Source: CAIMZW01 sp037142435 (GTDB lineage Bacteria > Actinomycetota > Actinomycetes > Nanopelagicales > Nanopelagicaceae). Taken from it: a DNA stretch of 35,179 bases. Numbering within the stretch: position 1 is the first letter of the stretch; each line of letters opens with the position of its first letter. The stretch lies in NCBI GenBank assembly GCA_037142435.1, contig JBAXAO010000009.1, positions 1 through 35,179 of the forward strand. Reading direction: 5' to 3'. The notes under the pieces were generated by a model. It worked only from the letters and a program-made list of their open reading frames with translations. It did not search any database and was not told where the DNA came from. The position numbers and the translations under genes were made by a program. Below are positions 1-7,387 of this stretch, in pieces.

Positions 1-68
1 GAACTCCCCCAGGGCTGGAAGGCAGCAAGGGTAGGCCCGCTCTAATGGGTGCACGGAGGGTCCTTTTT
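1..68 (+). ncRNA. ffs: Signal recognition particle RNA (small SRP RNA), 3' part, 5' end cut by window
   Basis: The RNA of the signal recognition particle, which binds Ffh and targets nascent membrane proteins. The conserved apical domain is visible at about 11-31: a GGAA tetraloop and the GCAGCAAGGGT internal-loop strand. The first bases (CTCCCCC) can pair with GGAGGG at about 56-61, closing the long hairpin. A T5 run at 64-68 probably ends transcription. Only a few 5' bases seem to lie outside the window. The location just upstream of dnaX is common in actinobacteria. Confidence 0.9.
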
Positions 69-115
69 ACTTGTACGGCTCGATAAATGTCCCCGCAGGA
101 TGAAAGGGTGTGAAT

Positions 116-1834
116 ATGTCGCTGGCTCTCTATCGCAAATATCGCCCCTCCTCTTTTGCTGAGGTCATCGGGCAAGAGCATGTAACCGAACCCCTCTCCA
201 ACGCGCTGACTTCCGGCAAAATCCATCACGCTTATTTATTCTCTGGCCCACGTGGTTGCGGAAAGACCTCCAGCGCTCGCATCATGGCCCGGAGCCTCAA
301 CTGCGAAAAGGGACCGACACCAAATCCCTGTGGCTTATGCCAATCCTGTAAAGATTTGGTTGCCAATGGACCAGGTTCTATCGATGTCATCGAACTTGAT
401 GCCGCGACCCACGGCTTGGTTGACGATGCTCGCGAACTGCGCGACAAAGCTTTCTTTGCCCCTGTCAATTCCCGTTACAAGATTTACATCATCGATGAGG
501 CACACCAATTAGGGCCGGGCGCAGCAAACGCGTTGCTCAAAGTTGTGGAAGAGCCACCACCTCACGTTCTCTTTATATTTGCAACAACCGAGCCAGATAA
601 ATTGATTTCAACAATCCGCTCGCGTACCCATCACTATCCCTTCCGTTTAGTTCCACCTGGGATTCTCGCTGCGCACCTAGAAAAAGTCTGCAATGCCGAG
701 GGCATCAAAGTTGCCAAAGGCGTTATTCCTCTAGTTGTTCGCTCTAGCGGCGGATCCGTTCGTGATGCGTTGTCAGTTTTGGGACAGCTTCTTGCTGGCG
801 CCGGTAAAGATGGCGTTACCTACGAGATAGCGATCCAACTTCTGGGTTACACCGATGGCGCACTTCTAGATGAAGCCATCGATGCCTTGGCTGCTCGCGA
901 TGCCGCCACTTTGTATAAGACAATCGATCGTGTTATTGAATCTGGGCATGATCCCCGCCGCTTTACTCAAGATTTTCTTGAGCGCTTGCGTGACCTCATT
1001 ATCGTTGGTGCAGTCGACGATAACTCCAGCCATATTTTGCGCGAGATTCCAGCCGATCAATTACAGCGTATGCGCTCGCAAGCCAATCTCATCGGCACTG
1101 CCACGGTTATTCGCGCGGCTGACATCGTTGCCGAAGGTCTTACTCAAATGCGTGGTGCAACTGCCCCACGTTTGATGCTCGAACTCATCTGTGGCCGGAT
1201 TTTGTTGCCTGATAACGCTGATATTGGCTTACTTTCGCGTGTGGAACGCCTCGAACGCGGCGCAACTTTGATTGCTCCTTCTCCAGCTCTCGCGGCTGCA
1301 CCGGCGCCAATTGACGAACGCCCAGCGCCAGCCGAAAAGAAATCTGCACCTAAAGCCTCTGCCTCGATCGAAGCACCTGTTGCCGCTGTGGCCGAAGTCC
1401 GCACACCGGTACGCGCTGCTCCACCAACTCCTTCTGCCAACAGACCTACGGGTCCAGTCGATATCGCGGCTCTTCGTCGCTTGTGGCCTGAAGTTGTCGA
1501 GAACGTTAAAAAGCGCAGGCGTCTTACTTGGTCACTCATTTCTTCCAGCGCGCAAGTTATGGCGGTCGATGACAAGGCAATCACTATTGCAATATTAAAT
1601 GCCGGTGCGCGCGATTCATTTATGCGTTCTGGTTCGGATGAAATCCTCCGTGGCGCTTTTATCGATGTCACCGGACTTGATCTCAAAGTTGAATGCATCG
1701 TTGATCCCTCGATTAATGGACCAGTCTCTGGACGTACCTTCGAAGATCCGGCTGATGCGGATCAACTTTCTGGCACTGAACTCTTGATGCGCGAACTCGG
1801 CGCCCAAGTAATTAAGGAGTTCACCAAGGAATAG
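116..1834 (+). CDS. dnaX: DNA polymerase III subunit gamma/tau (clamp loader)
   Basis: AAA+ ATPase subunit of the replicative clamp loader, which places the beta clamp on primed DNA. From the ATG at 116 the protein has 572 residues. It shows Walker A GPRGCGKT at about 44-51, a four-cysteine zinc module (Cys 63, 72, 75, 78), and Walker B IIDEAH at about 125-130 followed by the family's NALLKVVEEPP stretch. A Pro/Ala-rich linker at about 390-445 precedes a C-terminal tau-like domain. A GTG at 110 is in frame, but GAAAGGG at 102-108 is well spaced for ATG 116, which also gives the family's usual MSLALYRKYRP start. I see no A-rich slippery heptamer of the E. coli type, so a separate gamma product is not evident. 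recR follows after about 25 nt. Confidence 0.97.
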   Translation: MSLALYRKYRPSSFAEVIGQEHVTEPLSNALTSGKIHHAYLFSGPRGCGKTSSARIMARSLNCEKGPTPNPCGLCQSCKDLVANGPGSIDVIELDAATHGLVDDARELRDKAFFAPVNSRYKIYIIDEAHQLGPGAANALLKVVEEPPPHVLFIFATTEPDKLISTIRSRTHHYPFRLVPPGILAAHLEKVCNAEGIKVAKGVIPLVVRSSGGSVRDALSVLGQLLAGAGKDGVTYEIAIQLLGYTDGALLDEAIDALAARDAATLYKTIDRVIESGHDPRRFTQDFLERLRDLIIVGAVDDNSSHILREIPADQLQRMRSQANLIGTATVIRAADIVAEGLTQMRGATAPRLMLELICGRILLPDNADIGLLSRVERLERGATLIAPSPALAAAPAPIDERPAPAEKKSAPKASASIEAPVAAVAEVRTPVRAAPPTPSANRPTGPVDIAALRRLWPEVVENVKKRRRLTWSLISSSAQVMAVDDKAITIAILNAGARDSFMRSGSDEILRGAFIDVTGLDLKVECIVDPSINGPVSGRTFEDPADADQLSGTELLMRELGAQVIKEFTKE

Positions 1835-1859
1835 CGGCTAGTGCGCTACGGTGACCACC

Positions 1860-2456
1860 ATGTACGAGGGAGCAATTCAAGACTTAATCGATGAACTTGG
1901 GCGTTTGCCGGGCATCGGTCCTAAGAGCGCCCAGCGAATTGCTTTTCACATTATTCAATCCGAACGTGTCGACGTTTCGCGTCTCGTTGATGTACTTCGC
2001 ACCGTTAAAGAGCGGGTGAAGTTCTGCACCGTCTGCGGAAACATCACCGAAGAAGATCTCTGCAAAATCTGCCGCGATCCCAGACGTGACAACACTGCGA
2101 TCTGCGTCGTTGAAGAATCCAAAGATGTCCTGGCTATCGAAAAAACTCGCGAGTTCCGCGGTAAGTACCACGTCCTTGGTGGCGCTATCTCGCCCATCGA
2201 TGGCATTGGTCCCGAGAACCTACGCATCCGCGAACTCCTGCAGCGTCTCTCTTCCACCGAGATTCAAGAGATCATCATCGCCACCGATCCCAACCTGGAG
2301 GGCGAAGCCACAGCTACCTATCTAGTCCGATTGATTAAACCCATGGGCATCAAGGTCTCGCGCCTAGCTTCGGGCTTGCCGGTCGGGGGAGACCTCGAAT
2401 ATGCCGATGAAGTCACCTTGGGCCGGGCATTTGAAGGGCGCCGAACCCTGGAATAA
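1860..2456 (+). CDS. recR: Recombination mediator protein RecR
   Basis: RecR works with RecF and RecO to load RecA at single-stranded gaps. The 198-residue protein has the family's normal length and order: an N-terminal helix-hairpin-helix (LPGIGPKSAQRIAFH), a Cys4 zinc finger (CTVC ... CKIC), a Toprim domain beginning ICVVEES, and a C-terminal LPVGGDLEYADE segment. A GTG at 1851 is in frame, but neither candidate has a clear ribosome binding site. ATG 1860 gives the typical actinobacterial MYEGAIQDLIDELGRLPG start. The gene directly follows dnaX, so the two are probably co-transcribed. The nucleoid-protein gene ybaB, often found between them, is missing here. Confidence 0.96.
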   Translation: MYEGAIQDLIDELGRLPGIGPKSAQRIAFHIIQSERVDVSRLVDVLRTVKERVKFCTVCGNITEEDLCKICRDPRRDNTAICVVEESKDVLAIEKTREFRGKYHVLGGAISPIDGIGPENLRIRELLQRLSSTEIQEIIIATDPNLEGEATATYLVRLIKPMGIKVSRLASGLPVGGDLEYADEVTLGRAFEGRRTLE

Positions 2457-2472
2457 TTCCAGAATAGGGTTT

Positions 2473-2511
2473 GTCTCACTATTTAATACGCTTAAGCGTC
2501 TCACTATTTAA
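2473..2511. repeat. 14-bp direct repeat flanking a 12-bp palindrome, upstream of lysC
   Basis: GTCTCACTATTTAA occurs exactly twice, at 2473-2486 and 2498-2511 (25-bp period). Between and partly overlapping the copies lies the perfect palindrome ACGCTTAAGCGT at 2488-2499. The arrangement sits in the only gap before the lysC-asd operon, so a transcription-factor operator is the natural reading. The palindrome lacks a GC-rich stem and T-run, so it does not look like a good recR terminator. The cognate regulator is unknown. Confidence 0.6.
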
Positions 2512-2533
2512 GAAAGATAGCCCCAAAGCCCCC

Positions 2534-2539
2534 TAATCT
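2534..2539 (+). promoter_or_regulatory. Candidate -10 element of lysC
   Basis: TAATCT lies 14 nt before the lysC ATG. The same hexamer appears 6-7 nt before crp, acs and nth. Here the transcript would carry a very short leader of about 7 nt, and no Shine-Dalgarno sequence is visible before ATG 2554. I see no convincing -35. Confidence 0.4.
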
Positions 2540-2553
2540 GTCAGATTTAAGCC

Positions 2554-3822
2554 ATGGGTTTGATCGTTCAGAAATACGGCGGTTCCTCCGTTGCCGATGC
2601 CGAAGGCATGAAGCGCGTTGCCAATCGCATTGTGGCCACCAAACGTGCCGGCCACCAAGTCGTTGTCGTCGTGAGCGCCATGGGCGATACCACCGACGAA
2701 CTGCTAGAACTGGCCAACCAAGTAACGCCGCTTCCTAATGGCCGCGAACTCGATGTTCTACTGACCGCCGGCGAACGTATTTCTATGGCGCTGCTTGCGA
2801 TGGCGATCGGAAATCTGGGCCACGAAGCCCAATCTTTTACTGGCTCCCAAGCCGGCGTGATTACAGATTCAGAACATGGTCGTGCTCGCATTATCGATGT
2901 GACGCCTGGACGACTTCGTGAAGCGTTAGAAACCGGCGCCATTGTTATCGTCGCAGGCTTCCAAGGAATCAGCCAAGACACAAAAGACATCACAACTCTT
3001 GGTCGTGGTGGTTCTGACACAACAGCCGTTGCGCTAGCTGCTGCGCTCGATGCTGATGTCTGTGAAATTTATACCGATGTGGATGGGGTCTTCTCTGCCG
3101 ATCCACGAGTCGTACCGACTGCTCGCAAGTTAAACACGGTCACCTATGAAGAGATGCTCGAACTTGCAGCATCCGGTGCCAAAGTTTTGCACTTGCGTTG
3201 TGTCGAATACGCGCGCCGCTATGACATGCCGATTCACGTTCGATCTTCATTTTCAAATCTCGAAGGAACTTGGGTGGTCAAAGACCATCCTGAAGGAGGA
3301 GCCATGGAACAAGCCATCATCGCTGGAGTTGCTCACGATAAGAGCGAAGCGAAAATCACCATCGTTGGAGTTCCTGACCACACTGGTGTTGCGGCACGAA
3401 TCTTCCAATCCATCGCGGATGCTCACATCAACATCGACATGATTGTGCAGAACGTCTCTGCTGCTGCAACAGGGTTGACCGATATTTCTTTCACTCTTCC
3501 CAAGACCGAGGGCGCCAACGCCACCAATGTTCTCAATCGCATTCAAGGTGAAATTGGATTTCAGTCACTGCAATACGATGACCAAATCGGAAAGTTATCG
3601 CTGATTGGTGCAGGTATGCGCTCACACCCAGGCGTCACGGCGACCTTCTTCGCATGCCTTGCCGATGCTGGCGTCAATATCGAAATGATCTCCACTTCCG
3701 AAATTCGAATTTCCGTTATCTGCCGAGCAACCGATGTGGAAAAGGGCGTAAAAGCAGCGCACAGCGCCTTCGATCTTGATGCTGCCGAGCAAGCCGTTGT
3801 TTATGGAGGGACTGGACGATGA
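2554..3822 (+). CDS. lysC: Aspartate kinase (alpha form, with internal beta start)
   Basis: Phosphorylates L-aspartate to 4-aspartyl phosphate, the committed step towards lysine, threonine, methionine and diaminopimelate. The 422-residue length matches actinobacterial aspartokinases. The kinase domain shows the KYGGSSVAD nucleotide motif at 7-15, the LLTAGERIS loop at about 70 and TLGRGGSDTTA at about 148-158. Two ACT domains follow from about residue 265. A strong internal ribosome binding site lies before Met251, so a separate beta subunit of 172 residues is expected, as in Corynebacterium and Bacillus. asd follows with a 4-nt overlap. Feedback inhibition by lysine and threonine through the ACT domains is usual in the family but cannot be read from sequence alone. 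Confidence 0.97.
   Translation: MGLIVQKYGGSSVADAEGMKRVANRIVATKRAGHQVVVVVSAMGDTTDELLELANQVTPLPNGRELDVLLTAGERISMALLAMAIGNLGHEAQSFTGSQAGVITDSEHGRARIIDVTPGRLREALETGAIVIVAGFQGISQDTKDITTLGRGGSDTTAVALAAALDADVCEIYTDVDGVFSADPRVVPTARKLNTVTYEEMLELAASGAKVLHLRCVEYARRYDMPIHVRSSFSNLEGTWVVKDHPEGGAMEQAIIAGVAHDKSEAKITIVGVPDHTGVAARIFQSIADAHINIDMIVQNVSAAATGLTDISFTLPKTEGANATNVLNRIQGEIGFQSLQYDDQIGKLSLIGAGMRSHPGVTATFFACLADAGVNIEMISTSEIRISVICRATDVEKGVKAAHSAFDLDAAEQAVVYGGTGR
3293..3306 (+). promoter_or_regulatory. Internal ribosome binding site and start codon of the aspartokinase beta subunit
   Basis: AAGGAGGA at 3293-3300 is a near-perfect Shine-Dalgarno, one of the strongest in the window, followed at 3304 by an in-frame ATG (Met251 of LysC). 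Translation from here to 3822 gives a 172-residue protein containing only the ACT regulatory domains. This matches the known overlapping lysC-alpha/lysC-beta design of Corynebacterium glutamicum, where the beta chain joins an alpha2beta2 enzyme. The SD-to-ATG spacing is short (about 4 nt). Confidence 0.8.
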
Positions 3823-4889
3823 CCAAGAAACTTCCATCGCTTGCCGTAGTAGGAGCCACGGGTGCAGTCGGCACCGTCATGTTGGATATCTTGACCAAGC
3901 GCCCCAATGTTTATGGCGAGATTCGATTGATCGCCTCAGCCCGAAGCGCCGGCAAGCAATTGATGTGCCGTGGTGAATTGCTAACTGTTGTGGCACTTTC
4001 ACCCGAAGCCTTTGATGGCATTGATATCGCTATGTTTGATGTGCCCGATGAAATTTCAGCCGAATGGGGACCGATCGCAGTTTCGCGCGGGGCCGTAGTC
4101 GTGGATAACTCCGGTGCTTACCGTATGGATCCTGAAGTTCCGCTGGTTGTGCCGGAAGTAAATCCCAAGGCAGCAAAGAATCGCCCTAAAGGAATTATCT
4201 CCAACCCCAATTGCACGACCCTTTCCATGATTGTTGCAATGGGCGCTTTGAATAAAAAGTACGAGCTCAAAGAACTTGTTGTTGCTTCCTATCAAGCCGC
4301 ATCAGGTGCTGGCCAAGCAGGTATTGACTCCTTGCGCGCACAAATCACTGCAGTCTCTGGCACCAATGCTGGTGACACCGCTGGTGATTCGCGCCAGTTC
4401 ATCACTGACCTTGGTCCGTTCCCAGCACCTCTTGCGCTCAACGTAGTTCCATGGGCGGGCTCGCTAAAGGAAGACGGCTATTCCTCTGAAGAATTAAAAG
4501 TCCGCAATGAATCGCGCAAGATTTTGGATATGCCAAAGCTGAAAGTTTCTGCCACCTGCGTTCGTGTTCCGGTTTTGACCACCCACTCATTGGCGGTGCA
4601 TGCGACTTTCAAAAAGAAGGTATCTCGCAAAGATGCTCAAGAAGTACTGCGCAAAGCCGCTGGCGTGGAATTAATGGATGATCCTGAAAACCATATTTTT
4701 CCAACACCTGCAGACGTCGTAGGCACCGACCCCACCTGGGTTGGCCGCGTTCGTCGCAGCCTTGACGATGATCATTCGCTAGATCTTTTCCTCTGCGGCG
4801 ATAATCTCCGTAAAGGTGCAGCACTCAATACCGCGCAGATCGCAGAATTAGTCGCGCAAGAATTCACCGGGAAAAAATCCAAGAAGTAG
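3819..4889 (+). CDS. asd: Aspartate-semialdehyde dehydrogenase
   Basis: NADPH-dependent reduction of aspartyl phosphate to aspartate semialdehyde, the step after LysC. The 356-residue protein has the N-terminal Rossmann motif GATGAVG at 12-18, the catalytic cysteine Cys132 in ISNPNCTTLSM, and the substrate/dimerisation segment with CVRVPV and HSLAVHATF. The ATG overlaps the lysC stop (ATGA), implying translational coupling in a lysC-asd operon, an arrangement also seen in corynebacteria. A tRNA gene follows 13 nt after the stop. Confidence 0.97.
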   Translation: MTKKLPSLAVVGATGAVGTVMLDILTKRPNVYGEIRLIASARSAGKQLMCRGELLTVVALSPEAFDGIDIAMFDVPDEISAEWGPIAVSRGAVVVDNSGAYRMDPEVPLVVPEVNPKAAKNRPKGIISNPNCTTLSMIVAMGALNKKYELKELVVASYQAASGAGQAGIDSLRAQITAVSGTNAGDTAGDSRQFITDLGPFPAPLALNVVPWAGSLKEDGYSSEELKVRNESRKILDMPKLKVSATCVRVPVLTTHSLAVHATFKKKVSRKDAQEVLRKAAGVELMDDPENHIFPTPADVVGTDPTWVGRVRRSLDDDHSLDLFLCGDNLRKGAALNTAQIAELVAQEFTGKKSKK

Positions 4890-4902
4890 GATTTTTCCTT
4901 AT

Positions 4903-4979
4903 CGGGGTGTGGCGCAGATTGGTAGCGCGCGCCGTTCGGGACGGCGAGGTCGTGGGTTCAAATCCCGTCACCCCGACCA
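4903..4979 (+). tRNA. tRNA-Pro (anticodon CGG), CCA encoded
   Basis: A 77-nt cloverleaf. The acceptor strand CGGGGTG (4903-4909) pairs with CACCCCG (4969-4975), A4976 is the discriminator, and CCA is encoded at 4977-4979. The anticodon loop TTCGGGA spans 4935-4941 with anticodon CGG at 4937-4939, closed by a GC-rich stem. The T arm is GTGGGTTCAAATCCCGT-like. It reads CCG codons. A T7 run at 5011-5017 lies downstream, but no strong hairpin precedes it. The toxin-antitoxin-like pair begins just after. Confidence 0.97.
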
Positions 4980-5006
4980 TTTCCACATAAAAATGAACTC
5001 TTCCAC

Positions 5007-5047
5007 TTGGTTTTTTTCGCCTTCCTAATATACTTCTAGAGGTATAT
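5007..5047 (+). promoter_or_regulatory. Promoter and 20-bp palindromic operator of the XRE-MNT/HepT pair
   Basis: ATATACTTCTAGAGGTATAT (5028-5047) is a 20-bp palindrome with a single mismatched pair, centred on TCTAGA. It overlaps a good sigma70-like promoter, TTGGTT (5007-5012), N16, TATACT (5029-5034). The adjacent gene product carries an N-terminal XRE helix-turn-helix, so autorepression by binding this palindrome is the likely role, as for many antitoxins. Confidence 0.65.
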
Positions 5048-5057
5048 CATCGGAAGC

Positions 5058-5570
5058 ATGGAACGCCTTAGTAGTTCAAAGCTGATTACTGAAGCTCGTC
5101 GTGGCTCGAAAATGACCCAAAATGAATTAGCTCGAAAGGCTGGCACATCGCAACCGGCTATTCAGCGATACGAATCAGGAAAAGCATCGCCATCGGTCGA
5201 TACCTTAACTCGAATCCTTAAAGCGGCGGGATTCGATATCGAGGTCAAACTGACGTCCGTGGCTGCAAGTAATTTCACTTCCCATCGGGCAACGAAATTA
5301 CGAGCGCATCGGCGCGAGGTATACGACCTGTTGGACAAGTCTGGTGCTCGTAATCCAAGAGTTTTTGGCTCGGTCGCTCGAGGGGAGGATGGACCAAAAA
5401 GCGATATTGATTTACTTGTCGATCTGGGAAATTCTGATGATCTCTTTCCGCTCATTCGATTAAGTCGTCAACTTTCTGAATTACTTGACGAGAAAGTTGA
5501 GGTCACGACATCAAAGTTGCTCAAGGAATCTGTCCTTGAATCAGCATTGAAAGATGTCATTCCACTGTGA
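5058..5570 (+). CDS. XRE helix-turn-helix fused to a minimal nucleotidyltransferase (MntA-like antitoxin)
   Basis: A 170-residue two-domain protein. Residues about 8-60 form an XRE/HTH_3 DNA-binding domain (TQNELARKAGTSQPAIQRYESGKASPS). Residues about 85-165 form a minimal nucleotidyltransferase with GSVARG at 104-109, the SDIDLLVD metal site (Asp116, Asp118) and Glu148 in VEV as probable third carboxylate. In MntA-HepT systems the nucleotidyltransferase neutralises the HEPN toxin by AMPylating a tyrosine next to its active site. Here the same polypeptide also carries a repressor domain, and a palindrome lies just upstream. The HEPN gene follows with a 4-nt overlap. The start has only a weak, close GGAAG. 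An antitoxin role is inferred from family and context. Confidence 0.88.
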   Translation: MERLSSSKLITEARRGSKMTQNELARKAGTSQPAIQRYESGKASPSVDTLTRILKAAGFDIEVKLTSVAASNFTSHRATKLRAHRREVYDLLDKSGARNPRVFGSVARGEDGPKSDIDLLVDLGNSDDLFPLIRLSRQLSELLDEKVEVTTSKLLKESVLESALKDVIPL

Positions 5571-5923
5571 CGCCAAGGCCGACCCAGATTCGTTTAGAGG
5601 AAATTATCGAACGAATTGAAAGAATTCAGAGCGCAGAAATCCTTTTACTTGCTTCAGAGAACGATGGAGATATTCAGGTCTTTGAAATGTTATTCGATTC
5701 AATCCTCTATCAATTAGTAGTCATTGGCGAAGCGGTGAAAGATCTCGACAACACTCTTAAAGAAAAATATTCAGAAATTGCTTGGAAGGACATAGCGGGG
5801 ATGAGAGATTTTCTGGTTCACCAATATCACCGAACTGACGCCAAGATAGTGAGAGATACAGTTGAAAAGCAACTGAATTCGTTGAAGAAAGTTTGCGAAA
5901 TCGAACTAGAACTCGGCCTCTAA
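5567..5923 (+). CDS. HEPN/HepT-like RNase toxin (DUF86 family)
   Basis: A 118-residue, mostly alpha-helical protein with the HEPN RNase signature RX4HXY intact: Arg80, His85 and Tyr87 in RDFLVHQYH. Length and the IAGMRDFLVHQY segment fit the HepT (DUF86) family, whose members cleave RNA and are silenced by AMPylation of the motif tyrosine by the partner MntA. Start is GTG 5567, inside the stop of the XRE-MNT gene (GTGA overlap), so translation is coupled with antitoxin first. The 3' end overlaps the convergent metallophosphoesterase gene by 18 bp. Toxicity is predicted from family, not shown. Confidence 0.88.
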   Translation: MTPRPTQIRLEEIIERIERIQSAEILLLASENDGDIQVFEMLFDSILYQLVVIGEAVKDLDNTLKEKYSEIAWKDIAGMRDFLVHQYHRTDAKIVRDTVEKQLNSLKKVCEIELELGL

Positions 5924-6724
5924 GGTAATGAGCGAAACTTCTGGTGGTGATGCCACTCGAATACGTGCGAAGGGGCTAGTGCCCATGCCTGCCGAAACAT
6001 TGAGCCAAGGTTCGTTCTGAAGTTTGGTTAGTCCTCGGGCTCGCCACGTTGGCAGATCACAATTTGTGGTCAGCGCTTTGCTGCCGCCAGGCCACGGTAG
6101 ACGTACTTGTCCACCGTGAGTATGTCCGGCGAAGATCATGTCCAGTTGATCTTCAGACATCATCTCCAAAATTCGCAAGTACGGTGCATGTGTAACGCCA
6201 ATCGCTAAGTCGGCATTGGGGCTAACCTCGCCGGCCACTTCGCCATATCGATCGCGCCCAAGGTGAGCATCATCAGTACCGCGGGCTTCAATCTTCGTGC
6301 CTTTAATGTCGAGGATTACTCGCTGGTGGTTTATATCTACCCAACCACGATCGGTAAGTCCTTTTGCTAAATCCTGCCAGGGCAGCTCGCGACCTAATTT
6401 GCGTGCGCCGTTATCTTTCATTAAATAACTCAAAGGGTTTTTAAACATGGGGGCGTAGTAATCATTAGAGCCGAAGACAAAAAGGCCCGGAATATCCAAG
6501 AGTCGGTCGAGTGCGTCGAGGACCACGGGGACTGCAGATTTGTGGGCTAAGAAATCGCCAGTGCTGATGACGAGGTCAGGTTTGAGGTCGGCGAAAGCCC
6601 TGATGTCGGCAATCTCTTTTTTGCGACTTGGGGTCAGATGCAAATCAGAGAAATGGAGCACGCGAATATCTGCGGCGCCCGGTGCTAGGACCGGTGCCGA
6701 AGCCTCCCGCAGTACGTAACTCAT
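5906..6724 (-). CDS. Calcineurin-like metallophosphoesterase
   Basis: A 272-residue two-metal phosphoesterase. Family motifs are in order: DLH (Asp27, His29) in HFSDLHL, GD (Asp57) in STGDF, GSND at about 85-88 in place of the common GNHD, a mid-protein THAPY histidine, and GHTHGGQ near the C-terminal third. Actinobacterial relatives next to penicillin-binding protein genes often have a membrane anchor; none is obvious here, so the protein is probably cytoplasmic. The substrate cannot be told from sequence. It diverges from the yqeY-like gene across 20 bp, with a possible -10 TATCTT (6734-6739 on the minus strand), and overlaps the HepT gene tail to tail. Confidence 0.9.
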   Translation of the reverse strand: MSYVLREASAPVLAPGAADIRVLHFSDLHLTPSRKKEIADIRAFADLKPDLVISTGDFLAHKSAVPVVLDALDRLLDIPGLFVFGSNDYYAPMFKNPLSYLMKDNGARKLGRELPWQDLAKGLTDRGWVDINHQRVILDIKGTKIEARGTDDAHLGRDRYGEVAGEVSPNADLAIGVTHAPYLRILEMMSEDQLDMIFAGHTHGGQVRLPWPGGSKALTTNCDLPTWRARGLTKLQNEPWLNVSAGMGTSPFARIRVASPPEVSLITLEAEF

Positions 6725-6744
6725 ATACGTGAGAAGATACCCCT

Positions 6745-7197
6745 ATGGGCCTAAAAGAAACACTTCAAGGTGACTTAACCGAGGCAATTCGTTCGCGTGA
6801 CGAAGTGAAATCGGGCACCATCCGCATGGTTTTGACCGCAATTACCAATGAAGAGGTCTCCGGCAAGAGCGCTCGCGTGCTCACCGAGGCCGAAATCATC
6901 ACCGTTCTCTCGCGTGAGGCAAAGAAGCGCCGGGAGGCTGCCGAGGCTTACGAGGCCGCAGGTCGAGCCGATCGCGCCGCCGGCGAAACCGCCGAAGGCA
7001 AAGTCATCGCTCTCTATCTGCCCGCTCAACTTTCTGAAGAAGAGATCAAGCAGATCATCGCTGATGCAATTGCCGAAACTGGAGCATCGGGACCTGCTGG
7101 AATGGGCCTAGTTATGAAGATCGTTTCCCCCAAGATTGCCGGCAAGGCCGACGGCGGAACTGTTTCCGGATTAGTTAAAGCTGCTCTTTCCAGTTAA
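6745..7197 (+). CDS. GatB/YqeY domain-containing protein
   Basis: A 150-residue stand-alone YqeY protein, related to the C-terminal tRNA-binding domain of the GatB subunit of tRNA amidotransferase. Recognisable features are the N-terminal MGLKETLQGDLTEAIRSRD, the central LSREAKKRREAAEAYEAAGR helix and the C-terminal GMGLVMKIVSPKIAGKADG segment. Its exact function in bacteria is not settled; a role in tRNA metabolism is assumed from homology. No good Shine-Dalgarno precedes the ATG, so it may be leaderless. GAAGAT (6733-6738) lies 6 nt before the ATG. Confidence 0.93.
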   Translation: MGLKETLQGDLTEAIRSRDEVKSGTIRMVLTAITNEEVSGKSARVLTEAEIITVLSREAKKRREAAEAYEAAGRADRAAGETAEGKVIALYLPAQLSEEEIKQIIADAIAETGASGPAGMGLVMKIVSPKIAGKADGGTVSGLVKAALSS

Positions 7198-7231
7198 CAC
7201 TTTTAAATTCAAAACAACCAAGGAGAATCGA

Positions 7232-7387
7232 ATGAAGTTTGAATATGTAACTGTTCCGCTTTTGTCGCACGCTACTAAGCAGATTTTGGATACTTGGGGT
7301 TCTGAAGGTTGGGAACTCGTTCAAGTTGTTCCAGCGCCAGGTACCGGCGAACAACTCGTTGCTTACATGAAAAGAGAAATTAAATAA
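7232..7387 (+). CDS. Small DUF4177-like protein (51 aa)
   Basis: A short gene with a strong ribosome binding site: AAGGAGA at 7220-7226, 5 nt before ATG 7232. The product is a basic 51-residue protein starting MKFEYVTVPLLSHATKQIL and containing TWGSEGWELVQVVP, the hallmark of the DUF4177 family (a small alpha/beta protein of unknown function). Its stop abuts the RidA start with no gap (TAA then ATG at 7388), so the two are translationally coupled. The same small gene sits beside ridA in other actinobacteria, for example next to Rv3678c in Mycobacterium. Function unknown. Confidence 0.92.
   Translation: MKFEYVTVPLLSHATKQILDTWGSEGWELVQVVPAPGTGEQLVAYMKREIK

Noticed and set aside
1321..1510. Programmed frameshift for a short gamma form of DnaX
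   Set aside because: No A-AAA-AAG-type slippery heptamer is present; the A-rich spots (gaaaagaaa, ttaaaaagcg) do not fit the pattern in frame.
1144..1698. 184-aa minus-strand open frame opposite dnaX
   Set aside because: Low-complexity Ala/Ser/Arg-rich shadow of the dnaX linker with no ribosome binding site or family match.
4980..5020. Rho-independent terminator after tRNA-Pro
   Set aside because: A T7 run is present (5011-5017), but only a 3-bp stem (CCA/TGG) precedes it.
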